From the NCBI GenBank assembly GCA_019054805.1, contig JAHQIY010000007.1, forward strand, positions 997,501 to 1,061,500: a DNA stretch of 64,000 nt, read 5' to 3'. The position numbers and the translations under genes were made by a program. Origin of the DNA: Brachionus manjavacas (taxonomy: Eukaryota; Rotifera; Eurotatoria; Ploima; Brachionidae). Shown in pieces: positions 23,270 to 34,702 of this stretch (within the stretch, counting starts at the first letter, position 1; each line of letters starts with the position of its first letter). A model generated the notes under the pieces. The model was not told where the DNA came from. It saw only the letters and a program-made list of their open reading frames with translations, and did not search any database.

Positions 23270-25313
23270 TCACAAGTGATTATTATTGGTGCTTATAAAT
23301 TCCAAAAATTGATCTGAGCTGATGATACCAAAAATATCCTCTTTGTGTATGTTGACGCCTAAGCATAAAACATTTTTAATAATTAAAAATAATAAATTAA
23401 ATATGCATAAATTACTTTTAGCTTCTTTGAGTATAATGGCATAGCCTTCAGAATCCAATGAACACTGTAGTTTTTTAAGTTTATCTGACGAAGCAAGTGT
23501 GATATATCTATCCAAAGCAACTTTGGAAACGGCATCATTTGGCGTGATTGCTCCCAGAACTAACTTGTTCATGATATTTTTTTTACTGATAACTTTATTT
23601 AAAATTCTTTTAAATAAAAAAAAAACTATAAAATTAATTTTTAAAATTAATTAAACTTACCCATCTTGAAATTGAAGCAATATGTCAATAGATTTATTTT
23701 TAAAAATTTGAATCGCTTTTGAACAACTAACAGTATCATCAATTATGTATTCATCAATTTGCTTTAAATTGTCTTTTATTTCAGTTGCTGGCAACGAAGC
23801 CCACCAAGGACCATTTTCAGAAGCTATTGGTTCCATAAATCCCCTACTAATCATCCACTCGTCACTCAAATATTTTGTCCTTTTTTTATAAATAAAAATA
23901 TCAAAGTTTAATTTCCGTCTTACTTATTAAATTAGTTTTTTACATATAATTTCTGATTGAATCTGGCAAGATCACTACAGCATTTTGGCCTTCTTTAAGT
24001 CCAAATTTTTTGATGGCTTCAATGGTGCAATATGTTGCTGAACCACTTGAGCCTCCACAGAGGATACCTTCTCTCTTAATCAATTGACGTGACGTCAAAA
24101 ATGATTCTTTATCCACCGATTTGTACCAGTAATCAACATGTTTCCGATCCAGAACCGTGGGTAAAAAGTCATAGCCTATACCCTCTACTTCATAAAAGCC
24201 AGATCCCGAAAATTTATTTAAACTATTCGGCATAGCTAGCAAAGAGCCAACAGGATCTACACCAACTACAATACAATTTGGGCATCTTTCTTTAATTTTT
24301 CGCGCAATGCCACAAATAGTGCCTCCGGTACCAGCTGCCGAAACGATCAAATCAACTTTTCCGTTCAATTGATTGACTATTTCCTCAGCAGTTCCATCAT
24401 AATGAGCTATTGGGTTATATGCATTCGTATATTGGTCTAGAATAAATGCACTTCCGGGCTTTTCTGAGTTCAGACGTTCTTTAATTCGCTGTGCTTCACT
24501 AATGTGCGAATTTGGATCATCGAATGCAGCACTAGTTGGTGTACGAATTATGGTAGCTCCCAAAGCTTTCAATACGTCATTCTTTTTAATTATTTAAATG
24601 AAATTTATTCTAGAATTAAAAAACATTTTAAATACTTTTTCTTTTGACATTTTTTCGGGCATCACCTTCAATCAAATTTTATTAATTAAAAATAATTTAA
24701 GATTTAAAAATAAATTTTAAAAAATAAATTATAATTTACAATTATACACTTATATCCCTTGACAGCACAGGTCAAAGCCAGACCGATGCCCGTATTTCCA
24801 CTTGTTGGTTCAATAATGTAATCACCAGGTTTAATTTTGCCCATTCGCTCGGCTTCTTCTATCATTCGAATACCTTAAATGTAAAATTGCCTGGTCGGTT
24901 AATACAATTTAGAATCCATTTGAGGGTTACCTATTCTGTCTTTGACACTGCCACCTGCATTCAAGTATTCGCATTTAGCGTCTAAGAAAATATACAAATA
25001 AAAAAATTAAATTAGTTTTACTATGAGTCATACATAAATTGCAGTTAATTCCATTATCTTGAGATAGATTTTTTAAAAGAACTAATGGAGTATTACCGAC
25101 CATGTCGAGGATACTAGAGCATGTAGTGTTTGAGTTTCTCTCAGGTCTTTTAAGAAAATAATTTGCAAAATTTAAAAAAAAATTATATGTACTTGATGAC
25201 ATGATGATGAGGCGACTCGATCTTAGAGCCGGATTCCAATGATTGGGCATAGGTACAGCCGTGTGGTTTATCCGGGCGGATAAAATTTTTCACAGGACAT
25301 AAATTCGACATTG
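23270..25313 (-). CDS. CBS: cystathionine beta-synthase
   Basis: A PLP enzyme of transsulfuration that condenses homocysteine with serine. It starts at Met 25313 ([18 protein letters not shown]). The Cys of HGCTY and the His of SPHHH match the two axial heme ligands of animal CBS, so heme regulation is likely kept. Next come DMVGNTPLV, the PLP lysine in GGSVKDRI (about 24930-24960), [10 protein letters not shown], and the phosphate-binding loop [11 protein letters not shown]. The large exon 24572-23940 continues to [10 protein letters not shown]. Exons 23869-23657 and 23572-23270 supply the C-terminal CBS-domain region ([25 protein letters not shown]), ending [10 protein letters not shown]. 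This C-terminal regulatory region is shorter than in vertebrates. About seven exons are joined by short introns. Confidence 0.93.
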
Positions 25314-26328
25314 TATTCTAGTTATTAAAATTTGAAAAACACGTGGCGATCTAATCAGACATTTATATGAAAAAAAAATTAAATAGTTTTTTTCAAAACC
25401 AAATCGAAAAAATTAAAAAAAAAATTTTTTAAGTCGAGAGAAAAAAAAACTTAGTTTAAATAAGTTTTCCAAGGTATAACAATGAGTAGTGAGACTTCAT
25501 TTTCGCTATGATTTTTACTAATTAAACACTTTCTGAATAAAAGTTGTATTTTAAAAAAAAAAGCTAAATGCAAAAGTAAAAAAATTATGATACAACGTGC
25601 TTTATTAAAATGCAAATGAGTTTTTTCTTCTGAATACATTTGTTTGGAATTAAAAAAATTTACCATAAAACTTAAATATAAAAATCTCTGTTGGCAAATT
25701 TATACAAGAAAAAAAATAACACACCCATTAAGATCGAATGATTTATGCACACATTCAAATGGCTTGTTTTGTTTAAAGTGTTAAAAATTAAAGCCAAACT
25801 AGGCATAACAAAATGAATTGACACTTAAATTTTACTAAATCTTGAGGCAATCTTGAGACAATCTTGAAAAAGTATTACCAATAGATATTTTTTATTTATC
25901 TCTACTTTTAAACTAGTGCATGGAAATTATCAATATTTCGAGCATAATTTTTTTTTCAAAAATTATTTTAATTAATCAATGAATTTATAATAAAAAGAAA
26001 TTTTGAAAAATAATGCATTGATTTTTTTTATTTAGAAATTTTTGCTTAGAAATAACATGAAAACAAAATAGAAATTTAACATTCTGAGAATAAAATGAGC
26101 CTAGAAAAAATAAAAATCTGATTACCACGCCTGACTTATGCAGTATTTTTAATTAAAGCCATATTTATGAAAATAAAGTAAGAATTAAGTTTAGGTAAAA
26201 AAATACCTTAGCAATTTTTTCAAAATAAAGTGTTTTTGTTTCCAATTAAGAGTAAATCGGAGTCTCAATTTTTCTAACAATAAAATTAAAAAAAATGTAA
26301 AAAATCTTTGTTTATTTAAGCAATACCA
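25314..26328. other. AT-rich spacer, nothing recognised
   Basis: Lies between the CBS start and the NAT9 stop, both on the minus strand, so it should hold the CBS promoter and the NAT9 3' end. A 71-codon minus-strand frame at 25451-25666 is low-complexity Phe/Leu/Lys sequence with no domain and looks like chance. Confidence 0.5.
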
Positions 26329-26955
26329 TCATTCTAAGTAATTTTTGTCAATTAAATAACTTTTTGATAAGAATAAATCGCGACAGCTTTTTGCTTCGAT
26401 TTTTAATTCAATTTGACTGAATGCAGTGATTTTTTTGCTCAATTGAAAACCAATCTTTTTGAACATTTTTAAACTAGGTTCATTTTCCTCGGTGATTTTT
26501 ACAACAAATTCACTAATTTTTGGATTATCAAGATAACTCAGACAATAATCTATCATTAACTGAATTGATTCCGAGCCAAAACCAAAACCACGGTTCTTCC
26601 TATCCACAATCATAATCTCCAATTCGCCAAGAAACTTATTGTCCTCGTCAAAATCAACACATAGAAAACAATTCACATCACCTATCATTGATTCAATTTC
26701 TTTACTTTTTCTATCTATAGAATCAGACGCCTCATATAAATCTTTTCTAAGAACTATGAATGTCAGTTTATCTGAATCATTTTGCCATTTAGCTTGCATT
26801 TCAAATTCTTCTTCTAGAGTAAGTGGCTCAGATGCGGTTAACTTTTGAATTTCTTCAATGGACATCCATTCATGGTATTGTGCTACATGATGCTTCCGAT
26901 ACGGAACCAAAATTACTTTTTTGCCAACAATTCTCGTATTTTCATTTATTTTCAT
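26329..26955 (-). CDS. NAT9: NAT9-like N-acetyltransferase
   Basis: An intronless GNAT-fold acetyltransferase of about 208 residues. I set the start at Met 26955 (MKINENTRIVGKKVILVPYR) because this matches the conserved beginning of NAT9; the longer frame to 26988 adds eleven unconserved residues. Diagnostic stretches are YHEWMSIEEIQKLTASEPLT and MIGDVNCFL. The acetyl-CoA loop, RGFGFGSES, keeps the R-G-x-G-x-G/S pattern, and the C-terminal part reads NEPSLKMFKKIGFQ. NAT9 has been linked to microtubule stability in flies. The tail after about residue 195 is lineage-specific. Confidence 0.9.
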   Translation of the reverse strand: MKINENTRIVGKKVILVPYRKHHVAQYHEWMSIEEIQKLTASEPLTLEEEFEMQAKWQNDSDKLTFIVLRKDLYEASDSIDRKSKEIESMIGDVNCFLCVDFDEDNKFLGELEIMIVDRKNRGFGFGSESIQLMIDYCLSYLDNPKISEFVVKITEENEPSLKMFKKIGFQLSKKITAFSQIELKIEAKSCRDLFLSKSYLIDKNYLE

Positions 26956-27241
26956 TCTATAGACAAAAAAATCTAATTTAAATTTCATTCAAAAATACTT
27001 AAATTAAAAAAAATTCAAAAATTCATAATCTCCATAAATCTTTATTTCTCAACTATGCAAAATAAATTCAGTTTGCGTAAATTGTAGTAAAAACTAAAAG
27101 CGGAAAATCACTGTATTTTAATTATAAAAAATTTTTAAGCTATGCGAAAAATCTCAATTTCTAGAGTTATGGCAAATTCGATATCAGAGTCTACCACAAA
27201 TGATTTCTAAATCTAAACACCCAAAGGCCTAGGGGTCTTAA

Positions 27242-28119
27242 AGATCCTTTTTGGTGCTTATTTTGTTCTTTACTCAATATATTTAATCATCTTTGACAAT
27301 TTTTTTTCATCAAGTCTAAAATTTAAAAAATATTTTAATTAATTCATTTTTGTTTGAAAATCTTTTTATTTTTCTGCAAAAAAAATAATATAAACGTTAA
27401 GATCGAAGTAGAATTATTGTCTTTTTTTCTTTAAAATAAATTGAAGATCAAACTAGTTGTGCTTTAAATTTCAAAATCTAATTATTTTAAATAATTCTTT
27501 TTATAAATTACAATTTTATGAACCATGTCTCGACGAAAAGTTGCCTTACAAACCCTTGAATTTTTAAGAAATGCGGATGATACCTAATCACTAGTTTCTG
27601 ATGACGATGATAATGATTTTGAGGATTATGATGACTTTGAAAATGAATTTGAAGACTAAAAAATAAAAAATATTAAAATTTGAATAAAATATTTGGAAAA
27701 TTTGTTTTTTAAAAATTTAATAAATTTATATTTTCTTATGCTTTTAAAGACAGATTATCGGTCTAAAAAGCTTAGATATAGAGTTAACAGGCACACTAAA
27801 GCCTTTAGTATATACGGTATATAACTTGTTTTAAATAATGAGCCTGTAAAGTTTTTGAAAAAATATAAAGTAAAGCTGTCTCATTTTTTATTATATTTTG
27901 ATTAGGCGTTGACTACTCAAATTTTTATACTTAATTAAATGACTACCTAAAGATAGATTTTTAAAAAATTGTATTATTACATTTTTAAATTTTATTTTAT
28001 TCTCTATTCTCTATTTTCTATTAATATTATTCTGCTTAAATTGTATATATATAAAGTAAAAATGATTAAATATATTGAGTAAAGAGCAAAATGGATCACA
28101 AAGGATCTAAAAAGGATCT
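27242..28119 (+). mobile_element. piggyBac-like non-autonomous element with TTAA target sites
   Basis: An 878-bp unit flanked by TTAA on both sides (27238-27241 and 28120-28123). The ends are inverted: the left begins AGATCCTTTTTGG and the right, reverse-complemented, begins AGATCCTTTTTAGATCC. A longer subterminal inverted match follows (CTTTACTCAATATATTTAAT on both sides). TTAA duplication is the hallmark of piggyBac. The interior carries only a short acidic ORF remnant, so it would need a transposase from elsewhere. Confidence 0.72.
27525..27659 (+). pseudogene. remnant of a piggyBac transposase N-terminus
   Basis: MSRRKVALQTLEFLRNADDT then an in-frame TAA (27585-27587), followed in the same frame by a run rich in Asp and Glu to a second TAA at 27657-27659. 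A basic start followed by an acidic Asp-rich tract is typical of piggyBac transposase N-termini. The catalytic part is absent. Family assignment rests mainly on the TTAA-flanked element around it. Confidence 0.45.
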
Positions 28120-28129
28120 TTAATCTAGT

Positions 28130-28720
28130 AGTAGTAGTAAGGTATGCTGTAGGGACCTAAATCCCGAGCAGTTGCGCATGTAAACGCCCTGCTATAACAA
28201 CCATCGACCATTTTTGACGCTTAACATTATTTATCTGAAACCAAGAAGTTTGTCGATGCGATTCTTGAACATTTTGTATTTGTATATTTCGAGTCATCGC
28301 GTCAAGTGTGTTCCAGTTTCCGGCGATTCGGTTGGTGAAAAAGTTATGTCTGGCTCCACAATTTCTTACAAGCTGACGTTCAATTGCCATTTGACCCTTT
28401 CTTGTGCGCCCTGCAGGATTGTCCAAACCATTTGATGCGATCGTTTGATTGTCATGTATAAGCTCAACACGATCATGGCCATGGTGAATCTTTTGGAGCT
28501 GGATTAGATCACCACGTCTACGTCTTTCTTCAAGTGTAATCTAACCAAGAGCCTCTCTTCTTTCTAGATATGGCTTTGACTTAAGTTCAGGAACCAGTTT
28601 TGAAAATTTCCTCTGAACTCGCTCAAGTAAATCAATTTCCCCACGTCGATAGGGATTCCAAGCGCCCACTGCAAACTCAAGATGCGGTCTAACAAATGAC
28701 TTGTTAATTTTTTCAATTAA
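28130..28720 (-). pseudogene. dead LINE reverse-transcriptase C-terminus
   Basis: The minus strand reads KSFVRPHLEFAVGAWNPYRR, then LLERVQRKFSKLVPELK, an in-frame TAG after ERREALG, then LEERRRRGDLIQLQKIHHG and finally RHNFFTNRIAGNWNTLD. These are the thumb and C-terminal signatures of CR1/Jockey-type non-LTR retrotransposons. Only the last 200 or so codons remain, consistent with ordinary 5' truncation, and the frame is broken. It abuts the right end of the piggyBac-like element. Confidence 0.8.
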
Positions 28721-29276
28721 AAAATCAAATATTTATTTTATTCTGTTTATATTCAGAATTTTTCTTTTTTCAAATTTTAATTCGAATGTTTTAGGGATTA
28801 AATTTTGAAATTAAAATGAAATAATATTTAAATACATTTATAAATTTTTTTTATATTCAAATATTAAATTCGAAGCTGATTTCCGTTCAAAAAGCTACTT
28901 ATTCAAATATCTGTTCGAATATGCATATTCGATTTCATCACTACTTAACATTAATAAGGGATGTTAAAGGCTGTAAATATGTTTCATGGAACTTGTGAAA
29001 AAGATTTTGCGGAGGAAATAGAAGTTATTGGTGAATGGTGATAATGAGTCACCAAGGTGTTCCGATACCCTGTTCGCGTTCCTAAATGCACTGAAATTCC
29101 TTTGTCTTTATTTGATTGAATTGACCAAATATTCATTTAGATTTTATTTTTTCAACTTTCATTTTTTTTTTGTTAAATAAATGGTTTAAAATTTGTAAAA
29201 TCAGTGACAATAAGTTAAGTTTTAAAATTGGTAAGATCAAGTAAGTATTAAAAATTAATTAAGGGTTAACGAATCG

Positions 29277-29490
29277 TCAAAATATCTCTGCAATACTGGA
29301 CGAATGTTTAAATTTCTTTCATCAAAAAAAGGGGGTATCGGTTTCGACTTGGTAATAATTGCGGTGTAGATGATCAACTCGATGCAGTAGCCTCTGTGTC
29401 AGATCGAAGCCGTTGCTCAAAAAGGTACTTGAAAAGGAGATGAGCGCCTCTATCCACAAGGATTGAAAAGGGACAATTATTATTTTTAAA
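29277..29490 (+). mobile_element. tRNA-derived SINE copy, 5'-truncated
   Basis: It matches the reverse complement of the full copy at 32400-32705 over about 200 bp, from AAAATATCTCTG through GGTGTAGATGATCAACTCGA and GTCAGATCGAAGCCGTTGCT, to an AT-rich tail. The tRNA-like head is missing. The close match suggests more recent activity than the TPP2-intron copy. Confidence 0.8.
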
Positions 29491-30031
29491 TTACAATTTT
29501 TATGGTTGTGATAAAATAAAGAAAAAAAAAATTGAGATTAAGATTAAACCATGAAACTAGTTGATTTTTAGCAAATGGGAAAAGAAATCTAATCATTCGA
29601 ATTGAATTAAATGAAAGATTTCTGGTTGAGCTGAGTAGGAGTCGAGAACTAATGGTTGATATTTTACAAACTGAATGCAAATCAATTATACATTGAAAAT
29701 TTTATGACCAGCATTAAAAATGGTGGGAAATAAAAAATACAAAATTCTTTTGGAAAATTCGATGATCAAACTTTCTGAATCAAATAGAATTGCTTTTTAG
29801 AAAAGATTATGATTGCACTCAATCTAGTGATTGTTACGACGTAAATTCTCGATAAATGACATCAAAAAATAATCTGAATATCTTTTTAGAATTCTGAATT
29901 GGAAAAAAATAAAATAATCAAAAAATAAATGACAAAAAATTAAATAATCGTGAAACATGCGTCAGAAAGAATTATTTTCTCCTATCAACTCTCGCACATG
30001 TAAAAATATCAAAAAATAAAATTGATTTTAG
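29491..30031. other. AT-rich spacer, nothing recognised
   Basis: Lies between the SINE and the SLC6 pseudogene. The missing first exon of that pseudogene would be expected here, but I cannot find it. Confidence 0.45.
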
Positions 30032-31889
30032 CAATTTATCTTGAAGGTGCTGTATGGAGATTTCCATATTTATGCTACAAAAATGAGGCTGGAGTTTTTC
30101 TCATTCCATATCTAATTTTTTCTAGTAACAATCAGCTTTCCGCTTGTTTTTCTAGAGCTTTGTGTATGACAATTTACATCAAATGGACCTTGACTTGTTG
30201 GCCCATAATTTTTAGAGGTATTGGTCTATCAATGAACAAAGCCAATACTTACTTATGCATCTATTACAATTTAATTCTTGCATATGCCATTTATTTTCTG
30301 TACCATACATTAAGGAACGTAACGGGAAATTAACCATGGCAGACCTGTAAATCCGAATGATCCCCTCCAAGTAAATCATGAATTTCAATTTTTTCAATTA
30401 ATATTTTTAAAAATAAACGAAGATGTTTGGATGAACGTAATACATTTAATATATCATTAATTAATTGTAAAAATGATTTTTTAAAATGTAAAAATGGAAT
30501 TTGCTATGAAAAATTCAATTTTTTAAATGAGACCTTAAATTGCACCTCAAGGAAATTGATCGCTACTGGTGTCGGGAAAACTTTTCTTTTCTTTTCGAAA
30601 GTCTTTTGGGAATAATTAAATTTTTAATTTTATTGGATTCGAATAATTTTGATTATTAAAATCAATTTGGAAAAAACAGCTTCAATTGATTAAACAAGTC
30701 ATTTGGTATGGCAACTTGTTGGTGGCTTATTCGTTTCATGGGTGTTTGTGTATTTTATGGTCTTGAATGGAATAAAAATATCTGGAATATTGGTGTATTT
30801 TACTACTCTATTCCCTTATTTCGTGCTTATAATTCTAGGTATACGAGGATTGACTCTTCCAGGTGCTTATGAAGGCATCAAATATTATATTTATCCAGAT
30901 TTGTCACGTCTTAAAGATTTTAGTGAGGACTGGCAATTTTTTATTTGATTTAAATTATATTATTTTTATTTTGATCATTAAATTTAAAGATGCAGCAGTT
31001 CAGCTTTTTTTTTTACATTGAGCGTGGCTTATTGAAGACTCATTACTTAAAGCTCTTACAATACATTTCATACCAATGTAATGAGGTAATTAAATGGAAA
31101 AAATTATTTATTTAAAGGAATAACTGCTAAAGGGCATCCAATAATATTATAATAAGGCTTAATCTTTTTGGTTTTAGATCAGAGCTATATTACCTTTAAA
31201 TGGTATAATGAAAGTAAATATTATCAAAAACTAAAGTTTCATCTAAATTATTTGATATATTATAGTTTATAAAAAATAATTTTATACTAGTTGTTCTTAT
31301 TATCTTTTTTCTCCCGATTTATTAACCTTGTGGTTACATTATTTTTTAGACTCTAAAGTAAAAATATTAATAAATCAAAATGGAAATGAATAGAAAGAAT
31401 GAAAGAAAGCGTACAATTAAATACAAATTGAATTTATTTAATTTTTTAAACAATTATTGTTTATTTTGAATTTTACAACAACAAAAAATTCAAAAATGAA
31501 AAAATTTTGAAAAATTTCAAGTAAATAAAAATAATTTTACCAGAAAAAAAACATTTATCTTCAAAGTATTGTAATAAAATTTGAATAATGAATGGATAAT
31601 GATTAATTTATGTATACTCAATCAATTTTAAATTCTTTGAGTTAAACATTCTAATTTATTTTAGTAATCTTTTAAAACTGCCCATTAATATCGACTATTA
31701 ATATTTGTGCACAATATTTTTAGTAAAAATTCCACAGAAATAATAAAAAAAAACCTGAAAAAAAATTAAAAAATAATAATATTAATTTTGTGTCAATTTA
31801 TTTATTTAAAATAAACAGAAATAGTAAGAATACCAAAAAAAATTAATTTTTCCATTTACTCAATAAAAAAAAATATTTTTAGTAAAAAA

Positions 31890-32830
31890 ACCTCTAGCTA
31901 AAACTGGAAGGCTTGCGAAGGTAAGCTTGTATGTAGCGTCTGATAGAATTTAATCTTTTTTCAAAGCATGCTTTAATAGTTGTTTCGTTGTCAAAAAAAC
32001 TCGAATTTGTTGAAAATCGATTGATTCATATTCGAAAAACCAACAAACACTTCGTTTTCATCTTCAGGTACTTGATTGTATTTTTCACACCATTCGACTA
32101 TCTGACGTAATGCTGGACGAGAAGAGACAGTTTTTTGTTTACGAAGCTCTTTTGTTATGTTGTAAATTTTTGAAATAGACGGTGCTTCGAGACCTTCTTT
32201 GAAAAGTCTGCTGATAATCCCTTGTGGCTTGATGCCCAAAACGTGCAGCTCTTTGATTCTTGACATAACTTCCAAATCGACTTTTTTGTGCCGTGTTGTT
32301 CCGGACTATTCGAATGTGTCTCTTCTAATATTTTGAATTTGCATCTATTATCATCGATTAATTCTAAAACCAAAGCTGCTCTACAGCCATGTCCCATTAT
32401 AATAATTAATAATTGTGCCTATTCTATCCTAGTGGATAATGGGGAGGCGCTCATCTCCTTTTCAAGTACCTTTTTGAGCAACGGCTTCGATCTGACACAG
32501 AGGCTACTGCATCGAGTTGATCATCTACACCGCAATTATTTCCCAGTCGAAACTGGTCCCCCTATTTTTATGATGAAAGAGGTTTAAACATTCGCCCCGT
32601 ATTTCAGAGATATTTTGAAGATTTTTTCACCCTCAGCAGGTTTTGAACCCTCGATCCTCTGCTTACATGACTAACACGCAAACCATTCGGCTATACGGGC
32701 TTTTTCATGTCTCATTAACCGATAATAATATCGACTAATACCATCTTGTTTGCTCTTTAACTCCCAAAAATTCCCGTTTATCTCACCGTTTTGTACTTTT
32801 GATTCCATTTCCTTAAAAAAATTTAGATAT
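31890..32830 (-). pseudogene. MULE transposase relic with FLYWCH zinc finger, interrupted by a SINE
   Basis: Minus strand, upstream to downstream: DGISRYYYRLMRHEK (start of a FLYWCH-type finger), the SINE at 32705-32400, then HGCRAALVLELIDD, ILEETHSNSPEQHG, a frame change, EVMSRIKELHVLGIKPQGII, VEWCEKYNQVPEDENEVFVG, a stop, and LSDATYKLTFASLPVLARG. The DATYKL..PVL segment carries the first catalytic Asp of Mutator-like transposases. The rest of the catalytic domain is lost. Frameshifts, a stop and the SINE insertion all show it is dead. It lies antisense inside the SLC6 pseudogene. Confidence 0.72.
32400..32705 (-). mobile_element. full-length tRNA-derived SINE with target duplication
   Basis: A 306-bp unit flanked by CATGTCCCATTA (32388-32399) and CATGTCTCATTA (32706-32717), an 11/12 target duplication. 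On the minus strand the head is tRNA-like: A box TAGCCGAATGG (32693-32683) and B box GGTTCAAAACC (32649-32639) with normal spacing for RNA polymerase III. A unique body of about 200 bp follows, then an ATT/TAA-type tail. Two other copies lie in the window. It inserted into the FLYWCH domain of the MULE relic. Confidence 0.85.
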
Positions 32831-33138
32831 TTTAAATTCAATATTCTTACCTCTTATTCTCTTGTTAGACTCTTTCAATACTTTTAAATATGGAAATGAA
32901 TCCGCATCATTAAGAGTTTCGTCTTCAGGATTTAGTAATATTTTTTCACTTTATTTGATTTGCATTATAGCTGCAACATGATAAATGATTTTAGTTTGAT
33001 AAAAAGTGTAAATTTATTAGATGTGTTTTCATTAATTTAATTATTTTATTTTTAATATGTTCGGAAAAAACTAAGAGATAAATATAATTTTTTTTGATAT
33101 TTTATTAAATTTATTATGTTAAATACTGACAGCCATGG

Positions 33139-33405
33139 GGTTGTGAAGTTCATTTCAATTCGGAAAAACTTAAATAGCTTTTTTACTAAAAGAGATAGTT
33201 TACTTCTATGAAATGCTTAGTGGTTAAGCAACTTTGCTCAATCCAAAAATATATGTCTGCAAAAACTCTGCAATGTAATTGCACCCTTGATTAGAATACT
33301 TTTTAATGGTGTGCAAATTGCAGAAAATTGCAGGGTATTTTGCAGACTTATTTTACTGCATTAAGCAAATTTGCTAATAATTAAGAATTTACAGAACTAA
33401 ATTAT
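33139..33405. mobile_element. decayed third copy of the 364-bp MITE
   Basis: It shares with the intact copies the left end (GGTTGTGAAGTTCA), the middle (AATGGTGTGCA with repeated TTGCAGA motifs) and TTTACAGAACTAA near the end, but the right terminal repeat is gone. It sits just before the surviving C-terminal exon of the SLC6 pseudogene. Confidence 0.65.
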
Positions 33406-33763
33406 CTCTTTGTATATTGATTTTAAATCAAAATTAAAAAATAATTTTTATAATTATATTAATTTAAGTATTATTTGTACTAAATATCCTTTTTATACAA
33501 TCTTAAATAAATGTTTCGAAAAAAAAATCAAAATTGAATTTTCAATATGGTGGTCAAGTATCTTTAGAAATTTGCTCTGTTTATCAACTTTATCAGGCTT
33601 AATAATTTGGTCAATTTTTGCAGGAGGTCATACTATTTTTATCCAAAAAAAAGGTTTTTATTTTTTCTTTAAAACTTAAATTAAATTTTTTTTAGCCTTT
33701 TTAGTCTCATTTTGTGCCCAGCATTGGATGTAAACCATTAAAAGAAGAGCACTGCATCTTGGT

Positions 33764-34702
33764 AAATGAATTATAAAAAAGAGATTTTAGTAAAAATTTT
33801 GGTAAAAGAATAACTAATAAAGGATTCAAATAATTAATTTATATAACTAAATTAAAATTTGGCTTTTTTAAATTAAACTATTAAGTAGATTATTTTTTTA
33901 ATTTTAAATTTAAATTTTATTTAATTGTAATTTAGACAATTTTTATTAAACGAAATTTATTTCGCGATTTAGTTTACATAAATAGATTAATAAATTGTAT
34001 TCATTCAAATGATATTTATAGTTTACTTTTATTATAACAAATACCCTAAAATGTTAAACTGACTTAATTTTGACGATGGTCTTAAATTTTTGTTAAAACT
34101 AAACCAAAAATTCAAACAAACCAGTTCTTTGTTAAAAATAAAATGCTAAAATTTCAAATTGTAAATTATTCTAGTCAAACCCAAGGTTATTACTTGGGTT
34201 CTCATTGAGCTTATTAATGCTTTATCTCAAAAATTTAAAAATTTTCCAAAATATACCACTTTAAAAAATTTAAACTTTAAAATACATTTAATTTGATGGA
34301 TGCTTAAAACGGTTTTTGTTTGCCAAACTTTAATTTCAAAGATAATTTATGAAAGCATCTTATTTAATTAATTTTACGAAAATTGTTAAACTAATATTTA
34401 AGGCCTTACTAAATTGTTTATTTTTCTCTTTTAAACCAATTTGTTTCATAAAGACCAGCCTAAATTAGATGACAAGTTTTTAAAGAAGCTGGATCAAAAA
34501 TAAATATCTTATTTAATTTATTAGGTAAAAGACTTCATGTTATTTAACTCAAGGTAGATGTTATTTTAAATGTTTGAGAAAGATTTGGAATTCTAAATTG
34601 TTAAAGGTTAAATAATTCTAAATTTTAAGCCTTCATATAATTCGGTTTAGACACTTAAAAGGATATAATTTATAGAAATTTAATAAATTTAGGATTTGAA
34701 TC
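33764..34702. other. AT-rich spacer upstream of an SLC6 gene
   Basis: No exons or repeats recognised. The promoter of the following SLC6 gene should be here. Confidence 0.45.

Larger units (their letters stand above)
30032..33763 (+). pseudogene. SLC6-family transporter pseudogene, first member of a tandem array
   Basis: It matches the two intact SLC6 genes downstream exon by exon but is broken. TM1 survives as [11 protein letters not shown], then GIGLSMNKANTYL (TM3). The extracellular loop is ECLDERNTFN with shared Cys spacing. GIKISGILVYFTTLFPYFVL and ILGIRGLTLPG (TM5) follow. Near 30988-31083 a frameshifted DAA..QLFF exon remains, and at about 33533-33763 there is a C-terminal piece (WSSIFRNLLCLSTLSGLIIW) with a stop in the last exon. 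No first exon or start is found, and exons for TM7-TM11 are missing. A MULE relic, a SINE and a truncated MITE fill the gap. Confidence 0.85.

Noticed and set aside
32288..32587. 99-codon plus-strand ORF
   Set aside because: It is made of SINE sequence plus the antisense of the FLYWCH relic.
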